A DNA stretch of 27,692 bases from RGIG7378 sp964500525 (lineage in GTDB: Bacteria; Bacillota; Clostridia; RGIG7378). Under the pieces are notes generated by a model. It did no database searches, was not told where the DNA came from, and worked only from the letters and a program-made list of their open reading frames with translations. A program made the translations under genes and the position numbers. Position 1 is the first letter of the stretch. The number at the start of each line of letters is the position of its first letter. Positions 8,023 to 15,804 of the stretch are shown one piece after another. The DNA lies in NCBI GenBank assembly GCA_964500525.1, contig CAZCOE010000029.1, positions 1 through 27,692 on the forward strand. Direction: 5' to 3'.

Positions 8023-8910
8023 ATGAGGTACATTATCGGTGTAGACGCCGGCGCAATCCGAACCACCGCAGCTGCTTTTGACCTGTCCGGCAGGCTGCTT
8101 TCCATCGAGAACGGCAAGTCCGGCAATGTGGCGGAGAATTTCGACGTGGCCACCAAAAACATTCTCCACACCATTACAACTATTGACGATTCCCTGGAGA
8201 ATCAATGCGCACTTGTTGTTCTGGGCATTGCGGGCATGGAGTCAACCGGTCTTAAGGAACAACTCACAGAGGCACTCCAGGACAAATTATCCTGCCCGGT
8301 ACAGGTATTCAGCGACGCTCAGCTGGCCATGTATGCCTACTTCCAGGGAGGAGACGGCGTGCTGGCCATTGCAGACACCGGCAGCATTGCCTATGCCAAA
8401 CGGGGCAACAACTACTACAGATGCGGCGGCTACGGTGCAATACTCGGCGACGAGGGCAGCGCATATTACATTGCTGTGGAGGGGCTCAAGCTCTGCCTCA
8501 GACGCTGCGACATGGGCCTGCCTCCGGATGGCCTTACCTCCGCTATGATCGATGCTGTAGGGGGCGAGCTGCGCTACGTAGTTGACTTTGTCTCAACCCA
8601 CTCCAAGCAGGACATTGCAGCCCTTGCCCCTATCGTAGTAACCTTTGCGGGCCGCAACGACAGCGATGCACGGCAGATTCTGATACGAGCCGGCACCCTG
8701 CTGGGTGACAGTGTGGCAGTGCTGCTGCGCAGGTTAGAGCTGGTTTCTCCTGCAATAGCTGTATCAGGCTCTGTCCTCAAGAATGTGAACATGGTGGCTG
8801 ACAGCTTCTATCGCCGGATCCTGGAGGAGTTCCCCTCTGCCAGGTTTGTCACCGACGAGGTAGTCATCTCCAAGGGCGCCTACTATAGGTATCTGTCCAC
8901 CAACAAGTAA
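8023..8910 (+). CDS. BadF/BadG/BcrA/BcrD-type ATPase, probable N-acetylglucosamine kinase
   Basis: A 295-residue soluble sugar-kinase-fold protein (actin-like ATPase family) that probably phosphorylates an amino sugar. The phosphate-1 loop is at residues 5-14 (IGVDAGAIRT; the family usually reads GVDGGGTKT, so two glycines are replaced). The middle has FSDAQLAMY, an ADTGSIAYA phosphate-2-type loop and GGYGAILGDEGSAY, which is the family's most typical block. A C-terminal GSVLKNV matches the adenosine region. It is a single-gene unit: divergent from the metal operon and closed by a strong hairpin. No sugar-transport or PTS gene is nearby, so the substrate is inferred from the family only. Confidence 0.78.
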   Translation: MRYIIGVDAGAIRTTAAAFDLSGRLLSIENGKSGNVAENFDVATKNILHTITTIDDSLENQCALVVLGIAGMESTGLKEQLTEALQDKLSCPVQVFSDAQLAMYAYFQGGDGVLAIADTGSIAYAKRGNNYYRCGGYGAILGDEGSAYYIAVEGLKLCLRRCDMGLPPDGLTSAMIDAVGGELRYVVDFVSTHSKQDIAALAPIVVTFAGRNDSDARQILIRAGTLLGDSVAVLLRRLELVSPAIAVSGSVLKNVNMVADSFYRRILEEFPSARFVTDEVVISKGAYYRYLSTNK

Positions 8911-8940
8911 ATCTTTCAAGCAAAAGCTGTATTTAGGACA

Positions 8941-8967
8941 AAACCACCCGTCAAGGGTGGTTTGTTT
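8941..8967 (+). terminator. Strong hairpin terminator, probably bidirectional
   Basis: A perfect 9-bp stem (AAACCACCC 8941-8949 with GGGTGGTTT 8955-8963) and a 5-base loop, followed by GTTTT. It stops the kinase transcript. The opposite strand also ends in a T-run and could stop the immunity-gene transcript. Confidence 0.85.
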
Positions 8968-9047
8968 TCTCGTATATGGGTTTAATCTCAACTATGGCAA
9001 AGGCAGAATCTACTATGTAATTTATGGCAACTATATACGTCAAGCGT

Positions 9048-9812
9048 TTATAAGTTTTTTTCATGAATTTTCCCAAGGACTTTGATCGCCGCTTTTCGGA
9101 TATCTTCATCCTGGCTAAGTGTATATTTCTGGAGATCTTCAATTACATCCGGCGTGGGATAGTACTTTAATCCACCAATTGCGACAAAAGTCAAGTCCCT
9201 TTTAATTGACTCTGCATTGGGGCGACTTCCGTAAGGTACACCTCTTCCCTCATTTTGCAGGTCCTCAATTGTTATAGTCAGATATCTTTTTAGTATTTCT
9301 TTCATCTCTGGTCTTTTCCACGATGCTAACATTTGCATTGTAAACGGCAAATAGCATGCATCTCTAGCATTTTTTGCAAGAGAAATCAAATCATCTCTGA
9401 TCCTTTTAGCCTTCAGTTTTCTAAATGCATTATCAAATCGGACATAAATATGGGCCGGGGCAGGCTCACCAGGCTTAGAAATATAAGCGTCAGAGGCTCT
9501 GAAATCTAAGTACAGCCTTAGTGTTTTCAAATCACAATCCGGTACCTTGTCATATACCATATGAGGCAACAAATATCCTCTGACAGATTGGGAGGGAATC
9601 TCTGAAATATACTTGTCAATAATAAAACCGGCTCCCTTGAAAGTACACAGGTCCAATTCTGCTAAATAATGGACGTTCACGTCCAGACAATCATGAAGCT
9701 CGCGGTATATTTTCTCTAAGACCACCTTATCTTCTTGGCCATATTTATAGTCTCTGCCATTGATTTCATCCATTATAGAATCTCTTAGTACCACTCCAGG
9801 GACATCATACAT
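9048..9812 (-). CDS. Probable immunity protein to the adjacent nuclease-toxin tip
   Basis: A 254-residue soluble protein with no signal peptide or membrane segment. I do not recognise the family by sequence. The C-terminal 70 residues look like alpha-helical HEAT-type repeats (for example DVIEDLQKYTL followed by DEDIRKAAIKVLGKI), a fold used by several polymorphic-toxin immunity proteins. The immunity role is inferred from position: it starts 18 bases after the toxin fragment on the same strand. A strong TAAGGAGGTA ribosome site at 9821-9830 precedes it. Its bases are clearly AT-richer than its neighbours, suggesting transfer. It appears intact although its toxin partner is truncated. Confidence 0.55.
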   Translation of the reverse strand: MYDVPGVVLRDSIMDEINGRDYKYGQEDKVVLEKIYRELHDCLDVNVHYLAELDLCTFKGAGFIIDKYISEIPSQSVRGYLLPHMVYDKVPDCDLKTLRLYLDFRASDAYISKPGEPAPAHIYVRFDNAFRKLKAKRIRDDLISLAKNARDACYLPFTMQMLASWKRPEMKEILKRYLTITIEDLQNEGRGVPYGSRPNAESIKRDLTFVAIGGLKYYPTPDVIEDLQKYTLSQDEDIRKAAIKVLGKIHEKNL

Positions 9813-9830
9813 TTTGAATTTACCTCCTTA

Positions 9831-10064
9831 CTAATAAAGATATTTTATATTCCACCCTGCTTCAATTACAGTCTTAGAAATAACAGTCGTCGGACGGACA
9901 TATAACTCGAGACAACGTTCTGTTTCCCCTGCATACTGTGCAAAATCTCTCAATTGTCTTGTGTTAGATATATATTTTACATTCTTAACCTCTATTAATG
10001 TAGAATCTGTCATCTTATCAGGTATTCTTATCTTACGAATAATATTGTCGCCCTTAGAGTTGTA
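9831..10064 (-). pseudogene. 5'-truncated PD-(D/E)XK nuclease toxin tip (Tox-REase-7-like)
   Basis: Reading upstream of the only ATG (10013), the frame stays open for 17 more codons to a TAA at 10065-10067, giving 77 codons. The translation contains IRIPDK, LIEVKNVKY, TRQLRDFAQYA, ELYVRPTT and SKTV. I recognise this order from the C-terminal restriction-endonuclease-fold toxin domain Tox-REase-7 of polymorphic secreted toxins. The Asp of IPD and the Glu/Lys of EVK would form the D...ExK active site. Starting at ATG 10013 would lose the Asp. There is no start codon, ribosome site or delivery domain upstream, so I read it as a remnant or an orphan toxin-tip cassette, not an active gene. The assignment is from memory of the family; a profile search would settle it. 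Confidence 0.62.
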
Positions 10065-10092
10065 TTACACATCTCAAGCCAACTGCCTCTCC

Positions 10093-10128
10093 AAAAAAGA
10101 GCCTGTCCCCGCCGGGTTCCAGGCTCTT
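10093..10128 (-). terminator. Hairpin terminator of the leucine-rich-repeat gene
   Basis: A perfect 9-bp stem (10097-10105 with 10120-10128) and a 14-base loop. In the minus-strand RNA it is followed by a run of U from the A-tract at 10093-10098. It lies 18 bases past the stop of the repeat protein. Confidence 0.82.
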
Positions 10129-10145
10129 GGCTTTGCTGCTGATTG

Positions 10146-11354
10146 TTACTTTGGCACCACGTCACAGGTGACACTGGCGGACTTGAGGGGATCGTTGCCG
10201 CTGCGGATAGACAGATTGCTCCAGCCATTGGCGCTGCCGGAGTATGTAACCTCCTTTAGCTTATCGCAATGGTCGAATGCGCTCTCGCCTACGAAGGTCA
10301 TTTTTCCTGGGATGTGGATCTTCTGCAGTGCCCGGTCGCCGATGAAGCACTTGGCTCCCACGGACTCACAGCTCTCAGGCAGAGTAATCTCTGTCAGCTG
10401 AGGACAGTAGGCAAATACACCTGTGGCCAGGGAGACCAGAGAGTCGCCCTCAAATGTAACCTTGACCAAACTGTCGCACTCGTAGAAGCAGTTGTTGTTG
10501 AGGGTCTCCACGTTCTTGCCAATGACGATTTCCTGTATGCCATGGCATCCTGCAAATGCACTCTCCTCAACGCTGGTAACGTTATCTCCCAGAACCACCT
10601 TCTTGATGGTGGTATTGTATGCAAAGGAGTCCAGCAACACAGGAGATGTGGTGTTGATCACCAAGGTGTGCAGCTTTTCGCAGCCCAGAATCATGGTATA
10701 GTTAGGCTGTGCCAGACCTGTAAATGTAATGGATGTTAGGTTCTCGCAGTATGCGAAGCACTCGGTTCCCAGAGTCTCCATGTTTCCGGACAGGACCACC
10801 TCAGTAAGGCCGTTGCAGTCCTTGAAGGCTGACTCTCCGATAACCTTGAGGGAAGCGCCGAACTCCACGTTCTCCATGGAAACACACTCGGCAAAAGCGA
10901 ACTTCTCAATGGAAATAACTGTATTGGGGATGTTAATCTTGGTCAGATTGGTGCATCCGGAAAAAGCATATTCGCCGATGGTGTACAGACCCTGAGGAAG
11001 CACAACCTCCTTGAGATCTGCAGCGTCCTTGAGAATATTGGGCGCCAGAACCGTTACCTGGTCACCGTCGGGACTGTAGGTCTCAATGGTCAGCTTGGTG
11101 GTGCCGGCCTTGTAGGGAATGCCGGTAATCGTGCATGTACCGTTTCCGTTGCTGACATAGGTTATGCCCTTGCTGTCAGTGCTGGTCTTGCCCAGAGGAG
11201 CGTACTCCTTCTCGTTGCCTACGGCACCTACCATAGGGGTGGGGGTTGGCTGGACACCGTTTTTATAATCGCAGCCGGTCATGGCTACAGAGGCCACTAT
11301 AGTTCCAATTACCAATAACGCAAGTCCAAAATATCTGGAAACACGATGCTTCAT
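10146..11354 (-). CDS. BspA-like leucine-rich-repeat lipoprotein (LRR_5)
   Basis: A 402-residue surface lipoprotein. It has a signal peptide with lipobox MTGC (Cys28), a short Thr/Pro linker (PTPTP at 36-40), then from about residue 110 to 390 a tandem series of 22-24-residue repeats of the BspA/LRR_5 kind. Typical units read IGEYAFSGCTNLTKINIPN, VTSVEESAFAGCHGIQEI and VGESAFDHCDKLKEVTY. Such proteins bind host or microbial surface ligands in gut and oral bacteria; the ligand here is unknown. It is a single-gene unit with a TATAAT box upstream, a ribosome site AGGGAG, and its own terminator. Many members are larger and carry cell-wall anchors; this one relies on the lipid anchor. Confidence 0.85.
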   Translation of the reverse strand: MKHRVSRYFGLALLVIGTIVASVAMTGCDYKNGVQPTPTPMVGAVGNEKEYAPLGKTSTDSKGITYVSNGNGTCTITGIPYKAGTTKLTIETYSPDGDQVTVLAPNILKDAADLKEVVLPQGLYTIGEYAFSGCTNLTKINIPNTVISIEKFAFAECVSMENVEFGASLKVIGESAFKDCNGLTEVVLSGNMETLGTECFAYCENLTSITFTGLAQPNYTMILGCEKLHTLVINTTSPVLLDSFAYNTTIKKVVLGDNVTSVEESAFAGCHGIQEIVIGKNVETLNNNCFYECDSLVKVTFEGDSLVSLATGVFAYCPQLTEITLPESCESVGAKCFIGDRALQKIHIPGKMTFVGESAFDHCDKLKEVTYSGSANGWSNLSIRSGNDPLKSASVTCDVVPK

Positions 11355-11389
11355 ATACGTTCATCTCCCTAGTAAGTCTTGACTAATTA

Positions 11390-11395
11390 ATTATA
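11390..11395 (-). promoter_or_regulatory. -10 box of the leucine-rich-repeat gene
   Basis: Perfect minus-strand TATAAT about 35 bases before the start codon. The position 17 bases upstream (TTTTCC) is a poor -35, so an activator may be needed. Confidence 0.5.
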
Positions 11396-11435
11396 CACGT
11401 TTATCACCCTATGGAAAAGGGCGATTTACAAAGTA

Positions 11436-11464
11436 TTTACACCCATGTTAATTAGTTATAGAAT
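11436..11464 (+). promoter_or_regulatory. Promoter of the antiporter-like subunit genes
   Basis: TTTACA (11436-11441), 17-base spacer, TAGAAT (11459-11464), giving a leader of about 55 bases. A second TTTACA copy lies 11 bases upstream at 11425-11430. The divergent repeat-protein promoter shares this intergenic region. Confidence 0.6.
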
Positions 11465-11524
11465 TATTTTCTGTCGAAATAGTACATGCGTCTTTGTCGC
11501 AATAGCCTTACATAACCTGGTGAT

Positions 11525-12991
11525 ATGAAATTATTGATACTAATGCTGCTTCCCATATTGATCGGATTGGCGCTTCCCCTGCTGGGCAAGGCGCCCCGAG
11601 GCCTGCGCCTGGGCCTGTGCATAGGTTCCCAGACTCTGACCCTGGCGGGATGTGTGTGGATAGCCCTGCGCCCTGCATCACTGGAGCTGTGGCATCTCAA
11701 TGATATGCTGGGCATTGCCTTCGCCTCGGACAGTATTGGCAGTCTGTTTGCCATTTTGGTCAGCTTTGGCTGGCTTATTGTGGGCATTTATTCTATACGC
11801 TACCTGGACGAATATCAGCATGGCAAGGAGACCCGATTCCTGGTGTTTTACATGCTGTCCCAGGGAACGCTGCTGGCCATGTGCTATGCCGGCAATTTCT
11901 TCTCCATGTACCTGTTCTTTGATCTCATATCCCTGATCTCCATGCCCCTGGTTCTTCAAAACGGCGGTAAAGCATCCATTAAGGCCGGCCTGAAATACCT
12001 GTTCTACTCTGTCGCCGAGGCAATTATTGTGCTGACGGGCATATTGCTGGTGTGCAGAAACGGGGGCCTTAACTCCCTGAACTTCGTTCCCGGCGGTACT
12101 GAGATAACGGCAACCCCCTCCGTTCTCTGGGGCATATTCCTGATGTGTGTGGGGTTTGCCGCCAGGGCGGGTCTATACCCTCTCCACGGATGGCTCCCCT
12201 CTGCCCACACCGCAGCCCCCTCCCCTGCCAGCGCAGTCCTGTCCGGACTGATTGAAAAGGCCGGCGGATTGGCATTAATCCGGGTGCTTTACTACTTGAT
12301 CTCTCCAAATTCAGTTTCCGGCACCTGGGTACAGACAACCTTGATAATTCTGGCACTTATTTCAGTGCTCATGGGGTCCGTAATGGCCTACCGGGAGCAG
12401 CTGTTCAAGGGGCGATTGGCCTATTCCTCCATCAGCCAGCTTTCCTACGTATTGCTGGGAGTCTCTTTGCTGAGCCGGCAGGCTCTGGCCGGAGCATTGC
12501 TCCAGGTGGTGTTCCACGCCTTGGTTAAAATTGCGCTGCTTCTCTCTGCAGGGGCCGTAATCCACAACACCGGCAAGACCCAAGTGCCCCAGCTCCGAGG
12601 GATTGGCAAACAAATGCCCCTGACCATGGGATTCTTTACTCTGGCCGCTCTCTCCCTTATAGGCATTCCTCCTACAGGAGGTTTTTTATCAAAATGGCAC
12701 CTGTGTCTGGCAGCCATGGACTCCAAATCAGGTGTCTTTACCTGGCTGATTCCCCTTGTCTTATTGACAAGTGCTCTGCTGACTGCCGCCTACCTGCTGC
12801 CCATCTCTGCTGATGCGTTCTTCCCCGGCAAGGACTGCCTGCCTGGCGAGGATGAGGTTGTGGCCAAGGACCGGCCGATTATGTGGATTCCTATTGCTCT
12901 GCTGGCTGTGGCCGCACTGGTTCTGGGCATGTTTTCCGAGATTAGTTTTAACATGGTCAGCTCCTGGATTTCAGGACTGTTTGAGGTGTGA
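11525..12991 (+). CDS. Complex I/Mrp-type ion-translocating membrane subunit (NuoN/MrpD-like)
   Basis: A 488-residue polytopic protein of the proton-conducting transporter family shared by NuoL/M/N, MrpA/D and membrane hydrogenases. The family core is clear: YPLHGWLPSAH at 218-228, then SPASAVLSGLIEKAGG at 233-248 with Lys245, and HALVK at 331-335. Two charged residues central to ion transfer are conservatively changed: Asp133 (FFDLISL) where the family has Glu, and Arg214 (AARAGLYPLH) where it has Lys. The next gene keeps both normal residues. The ribosome site is weak (GGTGAT directly before the ATG). No other Complex I, Mrp or hydrogenase subunit is in the window, so the complex it belongs to is unknown. 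Confidence 0.8.
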   Translation: MKLLILMLLPILIGLALPLLGKAPRGLRLGLCIGSQTLTLAGCVWIALRPASLELWHLNDMLGIAFASDSIGSLFAILVSFGWLIVGIYSIRYLDEYQHGKETRFLVFYMLSQGTLLAMCYAGNFFSMYLFFDLISLISMPLVLQNGGKASIKAGLKYLFYSVAEAIIVLTGILLVCRNGGLNSLNFVPGGTEITATPSVLWGIFLMCVGFAARAGLYPLHGWLPSAHTAAPSPASAVLSGLIEKAGGLALIRVLYYLISPNSVSGTWVQTTLIILALISVLMGSVMAYREQLFKGRLAYSSISQLSYVLLGVSLLSRQALAGALLQVVFHALVKIALLLSAGAVIHNTGKTQVPQLRGIGKQMPLTMGFFTLAALSLIGIPPTGGFLSKWHLCLAAMDSKSGVFTWLIPLVLLTSALLTAAYLLPISADAFFPGKDCLPGEDEVVAKDRPIMWIPIALLAVAALVLGMFSEISFNMVSSWISGLFEV

Positions 12992-12993
12992 CC

Positions 12994-14820
12994 ATGGAAG
13001 GAATCTTGCTTGTAATCCTGACTCTGCTGCCTATTCTGCTGGGCATTGTGGTATATCCCATAGGGCGCAAGTCCCAAATCGCAGGACACATATTTACCAT
13101 GGTGGCCATGGTGGTCCAATTTGCCCTGACCCTGGCTGCAGTTATAGTCTGCTACGGCAACATGATGGAGTTTACACTGCCCTGGTGGAAGCTGTCATTT
13201 ACCATGAGCGGAGTTCATGGCCTGGGATTCCGGGGACTGTACCTGCTGGTATTGAGCTTTATGTGGCTGGTGGTCGCCGTCTTCTCTCCCGAGTATTTCA
13301 CCGGGGACACCAAGACTCACCGGTTCTATTCCTTTACCCTGATCACCCTGGGAGGCATCTGCGGCATGTTCCTGGCAGCCGACCTGATGACTCTGTTTAC
13401 ATTCTTTGAGATAATGAGCCTGTCATCCTACGTCTGGGTTGTCCACACAGAAACCGACGACGCCCGCAGGGCCTCCGCCACCTATCTGGCCGTGGCTGTG
13501 CTGGGAGGAATGGTTGCCCTCTACGGAATAATGCTGCTGCAGCACAACCTGGGCACATTGGAGCTGTCCCAATTGGCAGATGCTGTCAGGCGGGGCCGCA
13601 TTTCCCGCAAATCCCTCATGGTGGCTGTATCCTGTCTGCTCTTTGGCTTTGGCTCCAAGGCAGGCATATTTCCATTGCACTTCTGGCTGCCCAAGTCTCA
13701 TCCCGTGGCTCCCGCTCCCGCCAGCGCACTGCTGTCCGGAGCCCTGACCAAGGCCGGCCTGCTGGGTATAATCCTGGTCTGCTTCCGCATTTTGCCCGGA
13801 GACAATGGGCTTGGCTATATTATTCTGGCCCTGGGCACCATAACTATGGTGCTGGGAGCTGTGCGAGCCCTGTTCTCCATAAACATCAAGGAAATATTGG
13901 CCTGTTCATCCATGTCCCAGATTGGCTTTGTGATGCTGGGGCTGGGAATGCAGCAGCTGATCGATCCCGCCATGGGCGAAGCTTCCGCTCCGGTGGCCTC
14001 CCTGGGAGTTTCCGGCGCTGTGCTCCACATGTTGAACCACTCCATGTTCAAATTAATCTTGTTCCTGGCTGCAGGCATTTGCTACAAGTGCTGCCACAGT
14101 ATGGACCTTAACGACCTGAAGGGATTCGGCCGCAACAAACCATGGCTCATGGTCGTATTCCTGGCAGGCGCCCTGGGCATCACCGGTATGCCCCAATTCT
14201 CCGGGTATATTTCCAAAACCATAATCCACGAGGCCATTACGGAATATGCAGCCAACAGCAGTATGCCCATGCTGTTCAAATCTCTGGAGTGGGCCTTCCT
14301 GCTGTCCGGTGGAATGACTGTGGCGTATATGACAAAAATATTTGTGGCGATTTTTGTAGAAAAGCCGGCTCGGCCGGAATATGAGGAAAATACGCCATAT
14401 GCCGGTGTGGCCACCAAGATTATGCTGGCGATTCCCGCTGTGGCAGTACTTGCCATGGGCGCCCTACCCCGCAGGATTATGGAGCCCCTGGCCACTGCTG
14501 TTACCATGTCCTCTCCCCTGTCCTATAACCGCAGACTGCTGGAGTATCCCAACTATTTCACCTGGGAATGTGTCTCCGGTGCCTGCATATCCTTTGCTGT
14601 AGGAATATTGCTCTACCTGATATTGATACGCGGGGCGCTTATGACCAAGGGTGTGTACAGGAACCGCTGGCCCAAGTGGCTGGATATGGAAAACGGCCTC
14701 TACCGTCCCCTGATCAGGGGGGTCGCCGGTCGGCTTAAATCCATCAGCCTGTTAGTGGCCAAATTGCCGGATCTGTTGATCAAGCTGCTCTCTCCCCATA
14801 TAAGCCACAAGGAAAAATAA
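12994..14820 (+). CDS. Complex I/Mrp-type ion-translocating membrane subunit (NuoL/NuoM/MrpD-like)
   Basis: A 608-residue polytopic protein of the same family as its neighbour but longer. It keeps the canonical residues: Glu139 in FFEIMSLSSY, Lys222 in GSKAGIFPLHFWLPKSH, Lys253 in LTKAG and the NHSMFK motif with His349 and Lys353. The C-terminal part has extra helices and a basic cytoplasmic tail. I chose ATG 12994, which has GAGG 7 bases ahead, over an overlapping GTG at 12988. Only two bases separate it from the preceding gene's stop, so the two are co-translated and probably form a dimeric membrane arm. Either sodium or protons could be the ion. Confidence 0.82.
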   Translation: MEGILLVILTLLPILLGIVVYPIGRKSQIAGHIFTMVAMVVQFALTLAAVIVCYGNMMEFTLPWWKLSFTMSGVHGLGFRGLYLLVLSFMWLVVAVFSPEYFTGDTKTHRFYSFTLITLGGICGMFLAADLMTLFTFFEIMSLSSYVWVVHTETDDARRASATYLAVAVLGGMVALYGIMLLQHNLGTLELSQLADAVRRGRISRKSLMVAVSCLLFGFGSKAGIFPLHFWLPKSHPVAPAPASALLSGALTKAGLLGIILVCFRILPGDNGLGYIILALGTITMVLGAVRALFSINIKEILACSSMSQIGFVMLGLGMQQLIDPAMGEASAPVASLGVSGAVLHMLNHSMFKLILFLAAGICYKCCHSMDLNDLKGFGRNKPWLMVVFLAGALGITGMPQFSGYISKTIIHEAITEYAANSSMPMLFKSLEWAFLLSGGMTVAYMTKIFVAIFVEKPARPEYEENTPYAGVATKIMLAIPAVAVLAMGALPRRIMEPLATAVTMSSPLSYNRRLLEYPNYFTWECVSGACISFAVGILLYLILIRGALMTKGVYRNRWPKWLDMENGLYRPLIRGVAGRLKSISLLVAKLPDLLIKLLSPHISHKEK

Positions 14821-14919
14821 TAAAATTCCCAATATCGGCGAAAGCTGTGGTATAAATAGTGGTGAACAGGGCATTGACTCTGTTATGTACATGTAAATTC
14901 AAGTGTCCGGAGAAAACAG

Positions 14920-15657
14920 ATGTATTGGAATGATTATTTATGGTTTATGGGAGCAATTCTCCTCTGTACGCTGCTGTCCGCATTTGCCAGCGCACGGGTT
15001 CGGTCCGCATATGCCAAACACGACAAAGTCCGCTGCAGTTCGGGGATGACAGGTTATGACACTGCCATTCGCCTGATGCAGTCTAACAACATATCCCACA
15101 TATCGGTGGGCAGTGTGGACGGCACGTTAAGCGATCACTACAATCCCGGCAAGGGAATTGTAAATCTGTCGGAGAGCACGTATGGCAGCAATTCCATTGC
15201 AGCCGTTGCAGTGGCGGCCCACGAAATGGGACACGTTATGCAAAAGGAAAACGGCTATCTGTTTTACCGTTTTCGCACTGCCCTGGTTCCGGTGGTTAAT
15301 TTTGGCACCAGGCTCTCCCTGCCCCTGGTGTTGATCGGGCTACTGCTGGATTGGTATTCCGGAACAGCCAGCCCGGACATTGGGTTCAAGGTTGCCATGG
15401 TGGGCGTCATTCTGTATGGCGGTTCCCTGCTGTTTGCCCTGGTTACATTGCCTGTGGAGCTGAACGCCAGCAGGCGGGCTAAGGAAATGCTGCTGGCAGA
15501 GGGCATTCTCACCCGGGATGAACTCCCTGCAGCAAGTCAGGTTCTGACTGCAGCGGCAATGACCTACTTTGTGTCCCTGCTCACCACTTTGGTGTATTTC
15601 CTGCGGTTTTTGGTAAGGGTTCTCACTCTGTTCGGCAGAAGGAACAACCGGGATTAA
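14920..15657 (+). CDS. YugP-type membrane zinc metalloprotease
   Basis: A 245-residue integral-membrane protein of the YugP/neutral zinc metallopeptidase family. The zinc-binding HEMGH is at residues 101-105, preceded by the family blocks GMTGYDTAIRLM (42-53), TLSDHYNPGKGIVNLSES (69-86) and SIAAVAVAAHE (92-102). Helices flank the catalytic domain at 5-25, about 123-145 and 150-175, with a last one near 205-235. ELNASRRAKEML in the C-terminal half may give the third metal ligand. The start has GGAGA 6 bases ahead. It lies 99 bases after the antiporter-like gene, with a TTGACT at 14874 but no convincing -10, so it could be co-transcribed. The physiological substrate of the family is not established. 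Confidence 0.85.
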   Translation: MYWNDYLWFMGAILLCTLLSAFASARVRSAYAKHDKVRCSSGMTGYDTAIRLMQSNNISHISVGSVDGTLSDHYNPGKGIVNLSESTYGSNSIAAVAVAAHEMGHVMQKENGYLFYRFRTALVPVVNFGTRLSLPLVLIGLLLDWYSGTASPDIGFKVAMVGVILYGGSLLFALVTLPVELNASRRAKEMLLAEGILTRDELPAASQVLTAAAMTYFVSLLTTLVYFLRFLVRVLTLFGRRNNRD

Positions 15658-15687
15658 CATTGCAATGAAATATGCCTGCGCAGATGA

Positions 15688-15797
15688 AGTGAACAGTTAA
15701 TAGTTTTAAGTGAAAAACTCCGGTGGCCACGATCCCTTAATCGAGCAAAGGAACATGGGGTCCTGAACTTTTCACTCTTCACTTTTAACTTTTCACT
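15688..15797. repeat. MITE-like element with long imperfect inverted repeats
   Basis: The 36-base left end (15688-15723) and the reverse complement of the right end (15762-15797) agree at 27 of 36 positions by hand count. They share AGTGAAnAGTTAAnAGT and, further in, AGTGAAAA. A core of about 38 bases contains no coding frame. The element fills the gap between two convergent genes. AGTGAAAAGTTAAAAGTG-type ends recall short non-autonomous elements scattered in other bacterial genomes. Its paired ends could also act as a two-way transcript end. There is no transposase, and no second copy in the window. Confidence 0.6.
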
Positions 15798-15804
15798 GCG
15801 AAGC

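Noticed and set aside
8951..9142. A small minus-strand ORF downstream of the immunity gene
   Set aside because: It overlaps the immunity gene end and the terminator hairpin, and has no ribosome site or recognisable motif.
11525..15657. A complete Mrp antiporter or Complex I operon
   Set aside because: Only two antiporter-like subunits are present; no MrpB/C/E/F/G, NuoH/J/K or peripheral subunits are encoded here.
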